This document shows, piece by piece, positions 9,811 to 17,982 of a stretch of 64,000 bases of DNA. The stretch lies in contig NZ_QMFY01000013.1 of the NCBI RefSeq assembly GCF_003286915.1, forward strand, positions 62,001 to 126,000, written 5' to 3'. Each line of letters opens with the position of its first letter. Within the stretch, counting starts at the first letter, position 1. Position numbers and translations under genes: made by a program. The notes below the pieces were generated by a model. The model had not been told where the DNA came from, ran no database searches, and saw only the letters and a list, made by a program, of their open reading frames with translations. The stretch comes from Pseudochryseolinea flava. GTDB taxonomy: Bacteria; Bacteroidota; Bacteroidia; Cytophagales; Cyclobacteriaceae.

Positions 9811-10851
9811 TTATTTGAAAATCAAATACGACGCTACGGTAATGAAAACATTGGCTACGGCCAGTGGAATTAAAATCTTCCACCCTAAGTTCATCAGCTG
9901 ATCGTAGCGGAAACGTGGAATAGTCCAGCGAATCCACATGAAGAAGAAGATGAAAAACGCTACTTTAGCAAACATCACGACTGTACCGATTATCGTGATC
10001 ATGTTTTGATCAAGTCCCAAATCGTTCATGAATGGGAAGTTGTATCCGCCAAAATAGAGTGTCGAAATCACCGCCGATGAAATGAACATGTTGATATATT
10101 CGGCGAACAAGTAGAAACCAAGTTTCATACTGCTGTATTCGGTATGGTATCCACCGACGAGTTCAGTTTCACATTCTGGCAAGTCGAACGGCGTACGGTT
10201 ACATTCAGCGAATGCACAAATTATAAAGATGAGGCATCCGAGAGGATGATAGACTACATTCCAAAAATTCCAGTCACCGCCAGTACCACCGGCTTGTTGT
10301 GCGCTAATCTCCGAAAGACTGAGTGTACCTGTAATAGCGACAAGAGCGATGATAGAAAGGCCCATGGCGATTTCATAGCTAATCATCTGTGCAGAAGCGC
10401 GAATAGCGCCCAACAATGAGAATTTATTATTTGATGCCCAGCCTCCGATCATGATACCATAAACACCGATGGATACAACTGCGAAAACGTACAGTATCCC
10501 GTTGTCAAGTTCTGCAATCTGTAGCGCGTATGTTTCACCACCGATTGTAAGTGTTCCGCCCCAGGGAATCAGAACGCCCGCCATCAATGCTGTCATCATG
10601 GCAATACACGGACCGAGTATGAATAAAAATTTATTCGATACTACTGGAATGATTTCTTCCTTCATGATGAACTTCAATCCGTCTGCAAGTGGCTGAAGAA
10701 TACCGAAAGGGCCCGCGCGGTTAGGACCAATCCGGTCTTGAAGGAACGCTGCCACTTTTCGTTCAGCATATGTCGAATAAGCTGCGACCAACAGCGTGAT
10801 CACGAATACTAACGCAACAAGAATGATTTTAAATGTTAAAAAAGTGATCAT
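9811..10851 (-). CDS. nuoH: NADH-quinone oxidoreductase subunit H
   Basis: Membrane subunit forming part of the quinone chamber at the junction of the two arms, 346 residues, eight or more helices. Recognised from 'YAERKVAAFLQDRIGPNRAG' near the N-terminus, 'QPLADGLKFIMKEEIIP', and the charged loop 'RTPFDLPECETELVGGYHTE', rich in conserved acids. The start overlaps the nuoG stop by 4 bases. Confidence 0.96.
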   Translation of the reverse strand: MITFLTFKIILVALVFVITLLVAAYSTYAERKVAAFLQDRIGPNRAGPFGILQPLADGLKFIMKEEIIPVVSNKFLFILGPCIAMMTALMAGVLIPWGGTLTIGGETYALQIAELDNGILYVFAVVSIGVYGIMIGGWASNNKFSLLGAIRASAQMISYEIAMGLSIIALVAITGTLSLSEISAQQAGGTGGDWNFWNVVYHPLGCLIFIICAFAECNRTPFDLPECETELVGGYHTEYSSMKLGFYLFAEYINMFISSAVISTLYFGGYNFPFMNDLGLDQNMITIIGTVVMFAKVAFFIFFFMWIRWTIPRFRYDQLMNLGWKILIPLAVANVFITVASYLIFK

Positions 10852-11852
10852 GCTTGTGATGTATTAGATTGTGGAAGTTGTTTTCCTTTTTGAAAGGTGA
10901 GCTGCCTGTCGACTTCAAGCTTCAACTTTTGAAGATCAATTTTTTCATAGTGATTCTGTGAGATCACTGAGTTTCTTTCTATATGACGTGGTCCTTCAAC
11001 TACCCAGTCTTTCATGTTCTTGTGATCGTAGCGGCACTCGTTACAGATGAACTCTTTCACTTCGCCGTACTGATCTTTGCGCGCCGACACGCGTAACACT
11101 TCTTCTCCTTTTGTCCAGAGTACTACTTTGCCGGAGCATGTAGGGCAGTCGCGATGGGCATCGAGTGGCTTTGTAAACCAAACGCGGCTTTTGAAACGAA
11201 ACGTTTTATCGGTCAATGCGCCCACAGGACAAACATCGATCATATTTCCAGAGAAGTCATTGTCGACTGCTTTTTCAATATAGGTACTGATTTCAGAGGC
11301 ATCACCGCGGTTTAATACACCGTGCACGCGGTTATTGGTAAGTTGATCTGCAACGAAGGTACAGCGATAACAAAGGATGCATCGTGTCATGTGCAACTTG
11401 ATCTTATCGCCGATATCGATCTTCTCGAATGTTCTGCGCTCTTCTTCATAGCGTGTCTTTGCAGCGCCGTGTTCGTACGCAAGATTTTGAAGATCACATT
11501 CTCCCGCTTGATCACAAATAGGGCAATCAAGAGGGTGGTTAAGTAATAGAAATTCTACTACGCCCTTTCTAGCTTCGAGCACTTCTGCCGACGAAATATT
11601 TTGAACGACCATGCCATCCATCACAGGTGTACGGCAAGAAGCTACGAGCTTAGGCATCGGGCGTGGATCTTTCGCGGATCCTTGTGTTACCTTCACTAAG
11701 CACACGCGGCACTTACCACCTGTTTCTTTCAATGACGAGTAGTAGCACATTGCTGGAGGAACAACATCGCCACCAATTTGTCTGGCAGCATTCAGGATCG
11801 TTGTGCCATCCGCTACTTCTACTTCAATTCCGTCTATCGTTACTTTAGCCAT
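10848..11852 (-). CDS. nuoG: NADH-quinone oxidoreductase subunit G, short form
   Basis: Iron-sulfur subunit of the peripheral arm, only 334 residues against about 780-910 in proteobacteria. The 2Fe-2S domain (C-x11-C-x2-C in 'CYYSSLKETGGKCRVC') covers roughly 1-80. The His/Cys cluster motif is in 'HPLDCPICDQAGEC', and the next 4Fe-4S set in 'CILCYRC' with 'DVCPVGAL'. Two CxxC-type pairs ('DCPTC', 'CNEC') follow, and then the protein ends before the molybdopterin-like domain. Short NuoG is common in Bacteroidota, so this is not a truncation by mutation. A heptamer array ends 8 bases before the start codon. Confidence 0.93.
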   Translation of the reverse strand: MAKVTIDGIEVEVADGTTILNAARQIGGDVVPPAMCYYSSLKETGGKCRVCLVKVTQGSAKDPRPMPKLVASCRTPVMDGMVVQNISSAEVLEARKGVVEFLLLNHPLDCPICDQAGECDLQNLAYEHGAAKTRYEEERRTFEKIDIGDKIKLHMTRCILCYRCTFVADQLTNNRVHGVLNRGDASEISTYIEKAVDNDFSGNMIDVCPVGALTDKTFRFKSRVWFTKPLDAHRDCPTCSGKVVLWTKGEEVLRVSARKDQYGEVKEFICNECRYDHKNMKDWVVEGPRHIERNSVISQNHYEKIDLQKLKLEVDRQLTFQKGKQLPQSNTSQA

Positions 11853-11860
11853 TTTTTGGG

Positions 11861-11890
11861 CGTTAATCGTTATACGTTATACGTTAATCG
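11861..11890. repeat. Heptamer array (CGTTAAT/CGTTATA), left flank of IVS-type gene
   Basis: Four consecutive 7-base units on the plus strand, CGTTAAT, CGTTATA, CGTTATA, CGTTAAT, followed by CG. It lies between the nuoG start and the four-helix-bundle gene. Its unit is the reverse complement of the ATTAACG unit of the array at 12364-12416, so the two arrays are inverted relative to each other. Confidence 0.9.
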
Positions 11891-11914
11891 TAAAATGCAT
11901 TTCAAAGTGCGCTA

Positions 11915-12280
11915 TTACGACGTTTTCGCTTTTTGTAGATAATTAATGAATCCATTCAAAACAGCGATGCAATTCATGATATCCGTCTTCAACTCTTTCA
12001 ATTGAGCTTCGTCAATAAAATTCTCTTCATGGGATACGATCAAATGATCGAGCAATTCATAAAGAGAACCCCGTGCTTGCCTGCAGAACTGAATATATTC
12101 CTGATAATGGAATCTTCCATAGCCCTCGGCAATATTTGCTGTGACCGATCTCGAAGCTCGAATGATCTGATCAACCAATCTATACCTTTCCTCTTTTGGA
12201 AACGTCTGGACTATCTTCAAAATCTTCCTCCGAAGAAGGGCAGATTTTTTCCAGCAGTCCAACTCCTGGAATGTCTCCAT
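11915..12280 (-). CDS. Four-helix-bundle protein (23S rRNA intervening-sequence type)
   Basis: A 121-residue protein of the S23/IVP family. The family core is clear: 'LVDQIIRASRSVTANIAEGYGR' is represented by RASRS (about 42-46) and NIAEGYGR (about 49-56), followed by 'FCRQARGSLYELLDHL'. The fold is four antiparallel helices, related to Avd of diversity-generating retroelements, and the biochemical role is unsettled. Related genes are often found inside 23S rRNA genes of other bacteria, but this one lies between nuoF and nuoG, in the same orientation as the operon and bracketed by inverted heptamer arrays. No reverse transcriptase or rRNA is nearby. Confidence 0.9.
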   Translation of the reverse strand: METFQELDCWKKSALLRRKILKIVQTFPKEERYRLVDQIIRASRSVTANIAEGYGRFHYQEYIQFCRQARGSLYELLDHLIVSHEENFIDEAQLKELKTDIMNCIAVLNGFINYLQKAKTS

Positions 12281-12363
12281 AACACAACGATTTAAGATGG
12301 CTCAAACAACGGCGCTGAAATCAATAAGACCGCAGCATATAATTCAAAATATTTTTTCTTTTT

Positions 12364-12416
12364 TAACGATTAACGATTAACGATTAACGATTAACGATTA
12401 ACGATTAACGATTAAC
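12364..12416. repeat. Heptamer array (TAACGAT)x7, at the nuoF stop
   Basis: Seven perfect TAACGAT units run from 12364 to 12412, with a further partial TAAC to 12416. Reading nuoF on the minus strand, its TAA stop (12412-12414) lies at the very edge of the array. The perfect copies suggest recent expansion or homogenisation. Confidence 0.95.
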
Positions 12417-13770
12417 CTATCACAGCTACACGCTCGGAAACAAAAGGAGTTATCTCAAAATGCTTCGGATTAACAACCTTCTCCGGGTGCTTCACATGGA
12501 ATTCAAACTCTTCGCGGAAGTGGCGGATAGCACTGGCTACGGGCCATGCTGCTGCGTCTCCCAACGGACAGATTGTGTTTCCTTCGATTTTCTTAGCGAC
12601 GTCTACCAATAGGTCGATGTCACTTGCTTGTCCATGGCCGTGTTCGATGCGGTGAAGTACTTTCTCCATCCAGCCAGTACCTTCACGACAGGGACTGCAT
12701 TGTCCACATGATTCGTGATGATAGAAGCGTGCAAAGGTCCAAAGGTTGCGAACGATACAAGCCGTTTCATCATATACAATGAAACCACCAGATCCGAGCA
12801 TTGATCCACTTACAAAACCACCATCGGAGAGTGATTCATAAGTCATCAGCCGCTGCTCACCTTTCGCAGTTTTTAATAAAAGTTCGCCTGGCAGAATTGG
12901 TACGGAAGAACCTCCAGGCACGCATGCCTTAAGTTTTCTTCCTTTCCAGATACCACCGCAGTATTCGTCACTATAAATAAATTCTTCAACTGGAAGCCCT
13001 AATTCGATTTCATAAACACCTGGCTTGTTGATGTGTCCGCTAGCGGAAATCAATTTCGTTCCAGTGCTCTTGCCAATACCGATCTTTGCGTATTCATCGC
13101 CACCCATGTTAACGATAGGAACCACTGCGGCAATGGTCTCAACATTGTTAACAACGGTTGGGCTAGCGTACAAACCAGCAATCGCAGGGAATGGAGGTTT
13201 AAGACGTGGATTACCACGCTTTCCTTCTAATGATTCTAAGAGCGCTGTTTCTTCGCCGCAGATATAGGCACCTGCACCAGGTTGGACATACAGATCCAGG
13301 GAGTAGTCGGTACCGAGAATATTTTTTCCAAGGAAGCCGTTTGCATAAGCTTCGGCAATTGCTTTTTCGAGGATACGAATAACATACATGTACTCGCCGC
13401 GTACGTAGATGTACGAAGTTCGTGCACCCAAGGCAAAACTACTGGTGATCATGCCTTCCACGAGAATGTGCGGAATTTTCTCCATGAGATAGCGATCCTT
13501 AAATGTTCCAGGTTCGCTTTCATCGGCATTGCATACGAGGTAACGCGGTTTTTCGCTCTTACGATCGAGGAAGCTCCACTTCATACCGGCTGGAAAACCG
13601 GCACCACCTCTACCACGAAGTCCAGACTTCTTCACTTCTTCGGTCACAGCATCTGGCGTCATCGTCTTCAATGCCTTCTCGACAGAAGCATAGCCGCCTT
13701 GCTTACGGTAGACCTCGAAGGTTTCAATTCCAGGTACATTGATGTGTTCCAGTAGTAACTTCTTGCCCAT
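12412..13770 (-). CDS. nuoF: NADH-quinone oxidoreductase subunit F (NADH/FMN binding)
   Basis: Flavoprotein that takes electrons from NADH, 452 residues. 'SGLRGRGGAGFPAGMKW' near 49-65 binds NADH, 'GAGAYICGEETALLESLEG' near 167-185 is the FMN-binding segment, and 'ESCGQCSPCREGT' with the downstream 'NTICPLGDAA' provides the N3 4Fe-4S ligands. The stop codon borders the TAACGAT array, and the 40-base gap to nuoE holds a shorter degenerate array. Confidence 0.96.
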   Translation of the reverse strand: MGKKLLLEHINVPGIETFEVYRKQGGYASVEKALKTMTPDAVTEEVKKSGLRGRGGAGFPAGMKWSFLDRKSEKPRYLVCNADESEPGTFKDRYLMEKIPHILVEGMITSSFALGARTSYIYVRGEYMYVIRILEKAIAEAYANGFLGKNILGTDYSLDLYVQPGAGAYICGEETALLESLEGKRGNPRLKPPFPAIAGLYASPTVVNNVETIAAVVPIVNMGGDEYAKIGIGKSTGTKLISASGHINKPGVYEIELGLPVEEFIYSDEYCGGIWKGRKLKACVPGGSSVPILPGELLLKTAKGEQRLMTYESLSDGGFVSGSMLGSGGFIVYDETACIVRNLWTFARFYHHESCGQCSPCREGTGWMEKVLHRIEHGHGQASDIDLLVDVAKKIEGNTICPLGDAAAWPVASAIRHFREEFEFHVKHPEKVVNPKHFEITPFVSERVAVIG

Positions 13771-13772
13771 AG

Positions 13773-13803
13773 GTTCGTTATCGTTATCCGTTATGCGTAA
13801 TGC
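13773..13803. repeat. Degenerate heptamer array in the nuoE-nuoF gap
   Basis: On the plus strand, units of 6-7 bases repeat as CGTTAT, CGTTATC, CGTTATG, CGTAATG. The units resemble those flanking the four-helix-bundle gene, but no gene is inserted here. It fills most of the 40-base spacer between nuoE and nuoF. Confidence 0.75.
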
Positions 13804-13810
13804 AGTAAGA

Positions 13811-14350
13811 CTACATCACACGGTTATCTTTCATGTATGTACTACGCTGACCATTTGCGCGAAGCTTTTCAATAAGCGTATCAACTTTGTCGTTTGTGAG
13901 ATTCTCATAGAAATCGCCGCCGCATTGAAGCATCGGCGCTGTGCCACACGAACCAAGACATTCAACTGTCTTCAGCGTGAATTGACCATCTGACGTTGTC
14001 TCGCCAACTTTAATTCCAAGCTTCTTCTCGAAATGCTCCACGATGTCGTCGGAACCTCTTGACCAGCATGGACCGGTTTGACAAACTTCAATCAAGCATT
14101 TGCCAACCGGATTGAGGTTGTACATCGTATAAAATGAAGCGACTTCGTAAACTTCAATTGGCTTGATGCTGAGTATAACAGCAACATAATCCATAACAGC
14201 CGGACTTAGCCAACCATCGAATTCAGCTTGAGCAATGTGAAGTAGTGGAAGGAGTGCAGACTTCTGTCTTCCCTCAGGATATCTTTTAATGAGACGCTGA
14301 ACCGTGGCCATCGTCTCTTCCGAAAACTGTATCGTTTTGGTCTCGCTCAT
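13811..14350 (-). CDS. nuoE: NADH-quinone oxidoreductase subunit E (2Fe-2S, thioredoxin-like)
   Basis: Carries cluster N1a next to NuoF, 179 residues. The four ligands are in 'CQTGPC' and 'CLGSCGTAP' (C-x4-C then C-x3-C). The N-terminal helical part has 'YPEGRQKSALLPLLHIAQ', typical of the family, and 'EVYEVASFYTMYNL' follows. It is 9 bases downstream of nuoD. Confidence 0.95.
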   Translation of the reverse strand: MSETKTIQFSEETMATVQRLIKRYPEGRQKSALLPLLHIAQAEFDGWLSPAVMDYVAVILSIKPIEVYEVASFYTMYNLNPVGKCLIEVCQTGPCWSRGSDDIVEHFEKKLGIKVGETTSDGQFTLKTVECLGSCGTAPMLQCGGDFYENLTNDKVDTLIEKLRANGQRSTYMKDNRVM

Positions 14351-14359
14351 AATTCTAAC

Positions 14360-15577
14360 TTAAGCATCAAGCTCACCAGCGATCACGTTCATGCTACTCA
14401 TCGTCAGAATAGCATCCGACAACATCGAGCCTTTGATCATCTCAGGATATGCTTGATAGTAAATAAAACATGGTCTTCTGAAGTGTAAGCGGAAAGGTGT
14501 ACGACCACCATCGCTGATGAGATAGTAGCCGAGCTCGCCGTTACCACCTTCAACACTGTGATATACTTCACCAACAGGAACATCAGTTTCACCCATCACA
14601 ATTTTGAAGTGATAGATGAGTGCTTCCATGTTGTTGTAAACTTCTTCTTTCGGCGGAAGGTAAAATTCTGGAACCTTCGCGTAGTGAGGTCCTTCCGGCA
14701 GCTTGGCAATGGCTTGTTTGATGATGCTCAAGCTCTGCCACATTTCTTCTTGACGAACCATGAAGCGATCGTATACATCGCCATTGGTTCCTACCGGGAT
14801 AACGAAATCAAATTCGTCGTAAGATGTATACGGGTTAGCAACACGAACGTCATAGTCAACGCCAGCAGCTCGCAAGTTTGGTCCCGTGAACGAGTAGCTT
14901 AACGCTTTCTCGGCTGTAATACCACCACACTTGATGGTACGATCCATGAAAATTCTATTGCGCTCCAGTAGGTTTGCAAACTCTTGCAATACAAGCGGAA
15001 ACTCTTTGATGAATTGATCGATCTTCGCCCAAGCTTTAGGCGAGAAGTCGCGTTCAAATCCACCGATACGTCCGACGTTTGTTGTCAAACGCGCGCCACA
15101 AATTTCTTCGTAAATCTCGTAGATCAATTCGCGTTGTTGGAAGAGATACACGAAGCCCGTAAGTGCACCCGTGTCCACACCGATAACGGCATTACAAATG
15201 ATGTGATCGCTAATGCGTGCGAGCTCCATCACGATTACGCGCAAGTATTGAACACGCTTTGGGATTTCTACACCGAGAAGTTTTTCTACCGTCATGTGCC
15301 AGCCGATGTTGTTGATCGGGGCCGAGCAGTAGTTAAGACGATCGGTGATTGGTGTAATTTGGTTGTATGGTCTGCGCTCCGCTAGTTTTTCGAATGCGCG
15401 ATGGATATAGCCAATAGTAGGTTCAGCTTCAACGATGATCTCACCATCCATTTTCAACACATTCTGGAATATACCGTGTGTTGCCGGGTGGGTAGGACCT
15501 AAGTTGAGATAAGAATACTGTTTTTCCTCTTTTGGATTTTGATCGATGACCGGTTGATTCGCTTGCATAGTATTCAA
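14360..15577 (-). CDS. nuoD: NADH-quinone oxidoreductase subunit D (49 kDa)
   Basis: Quinone-site subunit related to the large subunit of NiFe hydrogenases, 405 residues. '[20 protein letters not shown]' near 27-46, '[18 protein letters not shown]', and the C-terminal '[20 protein letters not shown]' are diagnostic. The hydrogenase Ni ligands are absent, as in all NuoD. NuoC and NuoD are separate proteins here, not fused as in enterobacteria, and nuoC ends one base before nuoD starts. Confidence 0.96.
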   Translation of the reverse strand: MNTMQANQPVIDQNPKEEKQYSYLNLGPTHPATHGIFQNVLKMDGEIIVEAEPTIGYIHRAFEKLAERRPYNQITPITDRLNYCSAPINNIGWHMTVEKLLGVEIPKRVQYLRVIVMELARISDHIICNAVIGVDTGALTGFVYLFQQRELIYEIYEEICGARLTTNVGRIGGFERDFSPKAWAKIDQFIKEFPLVLQEFANLLERNRIFMDRTIKCGGITAEKALSYSFTGPNLRAAGVDYDVRVANPYTSYDEFDFVIPVGTNGDVYDRFMVRQEEMWQSLSIIKQAIAKLPEGPHYAKVPEFYLPPKEEVYNNMEALIYHFKIVMGETDVPVGEVYHSVEGGNGELGYYLISDGGRTPFRLHFRRPCFIYYQAYPEMIKGSMLSDAILTMSSMNVIAGELDA

Positions 15578-16078
15578 TTATCGTCCAAACATGGTATCGT
15601 TCTTATCTTCGCGGGTTTGATCTTCCAGCGGATATTCTTTTCGAAGGGGGAAGATGATCATATCTTCTACATTCAAAATTCGTTTCAACTGAGGATGCCC
15701 GGTAAAAGTAACGCCGTAGAAGTCGTATGTTTCGCGCTCCATCCAATTGGCGGCTGGGAATACCGTTGTAAGCGTAGGCGTTACAGGATTCTCGGCCGGT
15801 AAGTATATCTTCAGGCGAAGTCTGTTATTCGATACCAAGTTGTGAAGTTGATACACTACGGCGATCTGATTTAGATCCGGATAGTGTACCGCACACATGG
15901 TGGTGAGGAATTGAAATTTTGTATGGGGATGTTTGTAAAGATGCTGGATTACCTCAATGATTTTCTCTGATTTTACCGTGATGGTTAGAAAATCGTAGAG
16001 TGTTTCAATACGAAGAATTTGATCTTCATATTTTTCGTTGAGCGCAGCGGTGATTTTTTCCTGTTCCGATATTTCCAT
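15578..16078 (-). CDS. nuoC: NADH-quinone oxidoreductase subunit C (30 kDa)
   Basis: Peripheral-arm subunit without cofactor, 166 residues. The 30-kDa signature is 'ERETYDFYGVTFTGHPQLKR' near 128-147, followed by 'FPLRKEYPLEDQ'. The N-terminal 60 residues hold the usual alpha/beta domain. Its stop abuts the nuoD start. Confidence 0.95.
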   Translation of the reverse strand: MEISEQEKITAALNEKYEDQILRIETLYDFLTITVKSEKIIEVIQHLYKHPHTKFQFLTTMCAVHYPDLNQIAVVYQLHNLVSNNRLRLKIYLPAENPVTPTLTTVFPAANWMERETYDFYGVTFTGHPQLKRILNVEDMIIFPLRKEYPLEDQTREDKNDTMFGR

Positions 16079-16143
16079 TTTAGATGCTTAGCGAAAGATC
16101 GTCGGCAATAGGTTCATCATTGCTGGCTGATCTTTCCGTTCGG

Positions 16144-16701
16144 TTACTCTATGCCATATTTGTTCAACATTGCCTTGTACTCTTCTGAATCTCTTCTGCG
16201 AACAGACTCTGTTTCTACAAGGTGCTGAATTTTTAAAATGCCATCGATAATTTGCTCCGGACGCGGTGGGCATCCAGGCACGTATACATCTACGGGAATG
16301 ATTCTGTCGATTCCCTGAAGAACACTGTATGTATCGAAGATACCACCACTACTCGCACAAGCACCAACAGAAAGCACCCAACGTGGCTCGGCCATCTGTT
16401 CATACACTTGACGCAAGATCGGTCCCATTTTCTTCGCGATGGTTCCCATCACCATCAATAAATCTGCTTGGCGAGGAGAGAAGCTCAATCGCTCCGATCC
16501 AAAACGCGCCAAGTCGTAATGTGCGCCCATCGTTGCCATGAATTCTATACCACAGCAAGAGGTTGCAAAAGGCAATGGCCAGATCGAATTCTTACGGGCC
16601 ATACCGACTACCTTATCAAGACTTGTCGCGAAGAATCCGGCACCTTCAATGCCTTCAGGTTTCTCGACGAGTGTTACTTTATTTGCAGTTGTTGTTTCCA
16701 T
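16144..16701 (-). CDS. nuoB: NADH-quinone oxidoreductase subunit B (cluster N2)
   Basis: Holds the terminal 4Fe-4S cluster N2 that reduces quinone, 185 residues. Ligands are in '[13 protein letters not shown]' (adjacent Cys pair), '[10 protein letters not shown]' and '[11 protein letters not shown]'. A longer open frame begins 99 bases upstream, inside nuoA. The start at METTTANKV is chosen because it lies 2 bases after the nuoA stop and is preceded by GGGAGGAG at about 5 bases, one of the few clear Shine-Dalgarno sequences in this window. Confidence 0.95.
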   Translation of the reverse strand: METTTANKVTLVEKPEGIEGAGFFATSLDKVVGMARKNSIWPLPFATSCCGIEFMATMGAHYDLARFGSERLSFSPRQADLLMVMGTIAKKMGPILRQVYEQMAEPRWVLSVGACASSGGIFDTYSVLQGIDRIIPVDVYVPGCPPRPEQIIDGILKIQHLVETESVRRRDSEEYKAMLNKYGIE

Positions 16702-16703
16702 GA

Positions 16704-17075
16704 TTACTCCTCCCACTTTAAAGCTCCCTTTTTTAAGATATAGAAAAATCCCACGAGCAACAGGGAAATGAATACGGTCATTTGAATGAAGCCTTCCCAA
16801 TGAAGACTCTTAAAGTTCACGGCCCAAGGATACATAAAGATCACTTCCACATCGAACAATACGAAGAGTATCGCAACCAAGAAGTACTTAATGTTAAATG
16901 GTATGCGTGCATTTCCTTTAGACTCGATGCCGCATTCAAAAGTATCTAACTTGATTTTGCTCTTCCGCTTCGGACCCAACACGTGTGTCGCGATCATGGT
17001 TGTTACCACAAAGCCCAATGCAAAAATGAACATGAGGGCGATGGGTAGATACTCGGCTAAGTTTGGATTTTCCAT
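16704..17075 (-). CDS. nuoA: NADH-quinone oxidoreductase subunit A
   Basis: Three-helix membrane subunit and first gene of the nuo operon, 123 residues. '[20 protein letters not shown]' (the conserved YECG-x-P loop region) and '[23 protein letters not shown]' (the loop and helix with DvE acids) are diagnostic. No exact TAnnTTTG promoter box was found in the 200 bases upstream, so the operon start is not defined by sequence. Confidence 0.95.
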   Translation of the reverse strand: MENPNLAEYLPIALMFIFALGFVVTTMIATHVLGPKRKSKIKLDTFECGIESKGNARIPFNIKYFLVAILFVLFDVEVIFMYPWAVNFKSLHWEGFIQMTVFISLLLVGFFYILKKGALKWEE

Positions 17076-17586
17076 AGTATTTCAGGCAGTGCAAATTTCA
17101 TTTTTTATTGCTTAAACACCACTAACCAATGGAGAAATTTGCGGTTATTCTTCAAAAAATATTACTTCTAAGCGCGTTCTACTGCATTTTAATGCTGTTC
17201 TAATTTTCAACACAACAAAAGGCGCTTGCTTATTTTTAATCGTTCTAAATGACTCTGGATTACTCGATATTAACACACGTCATAGCGCTGATGTTCCAGC
17301 GGCAGTGAGAAATACTTGGGGTGGGAGGTGGGTATTGGGTATTAGGAATTGGGCGTTCGGTTATTGGGTATTGGGTATTAGTTATTAGGTATTAGGCGTT
17401 CGGTTATTGGGTATTAGGAATTAGGTGTTGCGTATTAGGAAATGCAAATGAATAATGCCTGAGAAGGAGGAAGAGGAGGAGATTGGCCTTGGAAGAAAAG
17501 CCTTGGCAGAAAAAAGATGAACAACGCTTATCGCTTGATGATGACTGATAGCGTTAAGATAAAACTGAGGACAGTAAACTTAGGGC
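17076..17586. other. 511-base gene-free region upstream of nuoA
   Basis: This is the only stretch over 300 bases without a gene. It contains AT-rich DNA next to nuoA (17076-17280), where the nuo promoter must lie although no consensus box is evident. A long heptamer array (17330-17436) follows, then a purine-rich tract around 17461-17490 and the end of the exbD gene at 17587. No conserved ORF or RNA gene is evident. Confidence 0.7.
17330..17436. repeat. Long heptamer array, consensus RGGTATT, about 15 units
   Basis: On the plus strand the units run GGGTATT, GGGTATT, AGGAATT, GGGCGTT, then C, then GGTTATT, GGGTATT, GGGTATT, AGTTATT, AGGTATT, AGGCGTT, then C, then GGTTATT, GGGTATT, AGGAATT, AGGTGTT, GCGTATT. 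A GGCGTTCGGTTATTGGGTATT-like segment occurs twice, 43 bases apart. The period is 7 with two single-C insertions. It lies between the nuo operon and the exbB/exbD pair. Confidence 0.85.
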
Positions 17587-17982
17587 TTATTTCTTTTTGG
17601 TTGCGAGGACCATCTTGATCTTCTGGCTGGTACCGACTTGCATGATGTCCACGAGTTCTTGTATTTCGTGATTGTAAGGCATATGGATCACCACCGTGGG
17701 TTCGTCAAGACCTTCACAAGCTTTGGCGAGTTCTTGCTCAAGGTTGGCAGAAGGGACAGGGCGCTTGTTGATGTAGTACTGTTTGCTTTCTGTTACCGTA
17801 AGGATTACGGGTTGTTTGTTGAGCGCTTGTGTTGCTTTGGACTGCGGGAGAAGTACTTTAATCACGTTCGGGTTGGTCACCGTAGAGATGATCAAAAAGA
17901 ACAACAGCAAGAAGAACATGATGTCATTCAGGGAAGAGGTAGAGACCTCTGCTTGAAAGTGATTTTTTCTCCGGATCTTCAT
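17587..17982 (-). CDS. exbD: ExbD/TolR-family biopolymer transport protein
   Basis: A single-pass inner-membrane protein, 131 residues, that works with ExbB to convert proton motive force into mechanical work on a TonB- or Tol-type partner. The membrane helix follows 'SSLNDIMFFLLLFFLIIST', with Asp20 as the conserved proton-carrying aspartate. The periplasmic part ends in the usual compact domain. It overlaps the upstream exbB by 4 bases, so the two are translationally coupled. No TonB gene is directly attached to this pair. Confidence 0.9.
   Translation of the reverse strand: MKIRRKNHFQAEVSTSSLNDIMFFLLLFFLIISTVTNPNVIKVLLPQSKATQALNKQPVILTVTESKQYYINKRPVPSANLEQELAKACEGLDEPTVVIHMPYNHEIQELVDIMQVGTSQKIKMVLATKKK

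Larger units (their letters stand above)
11861..12416. mobile_element. Candidate mobile unit: IVS-type gene between inverted heptamer arrays
   Basis: A 556-base block consisting of a CGTTAAT-type array, the four-helix-bundle gene on the minus strand, and an opposite-orientation TAACGAT-type array. It fills the space between nuoF and nuoG, where most other nuo genes are spaced by 40 bases or fewer. The inverted arrays look like terminal inverted repeats. No target-site duplication or transposase is visible. Calling it mobile is inference. Confidence 0.35.

Noticed and set aside
12364-12416. CRISPR array
   Set aside because: The units are contiguous seven-base repeats with no spacers, and no cas genes are present.
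16702-16800. Upstream extension of nuoB inside nuoA
   Set aside because: It would overlap nuoA by about 97 bases. The start at 16701 has a strong GGAGGAG and lies 2 bases after the nuoA stop.
17076-17280. A TAnnTTTG promoter for the nuo operon
   Set aside because: Only near-matches with wrong spacing (such as TATTTTTTG on the minus strand) were found, so no site is reported.
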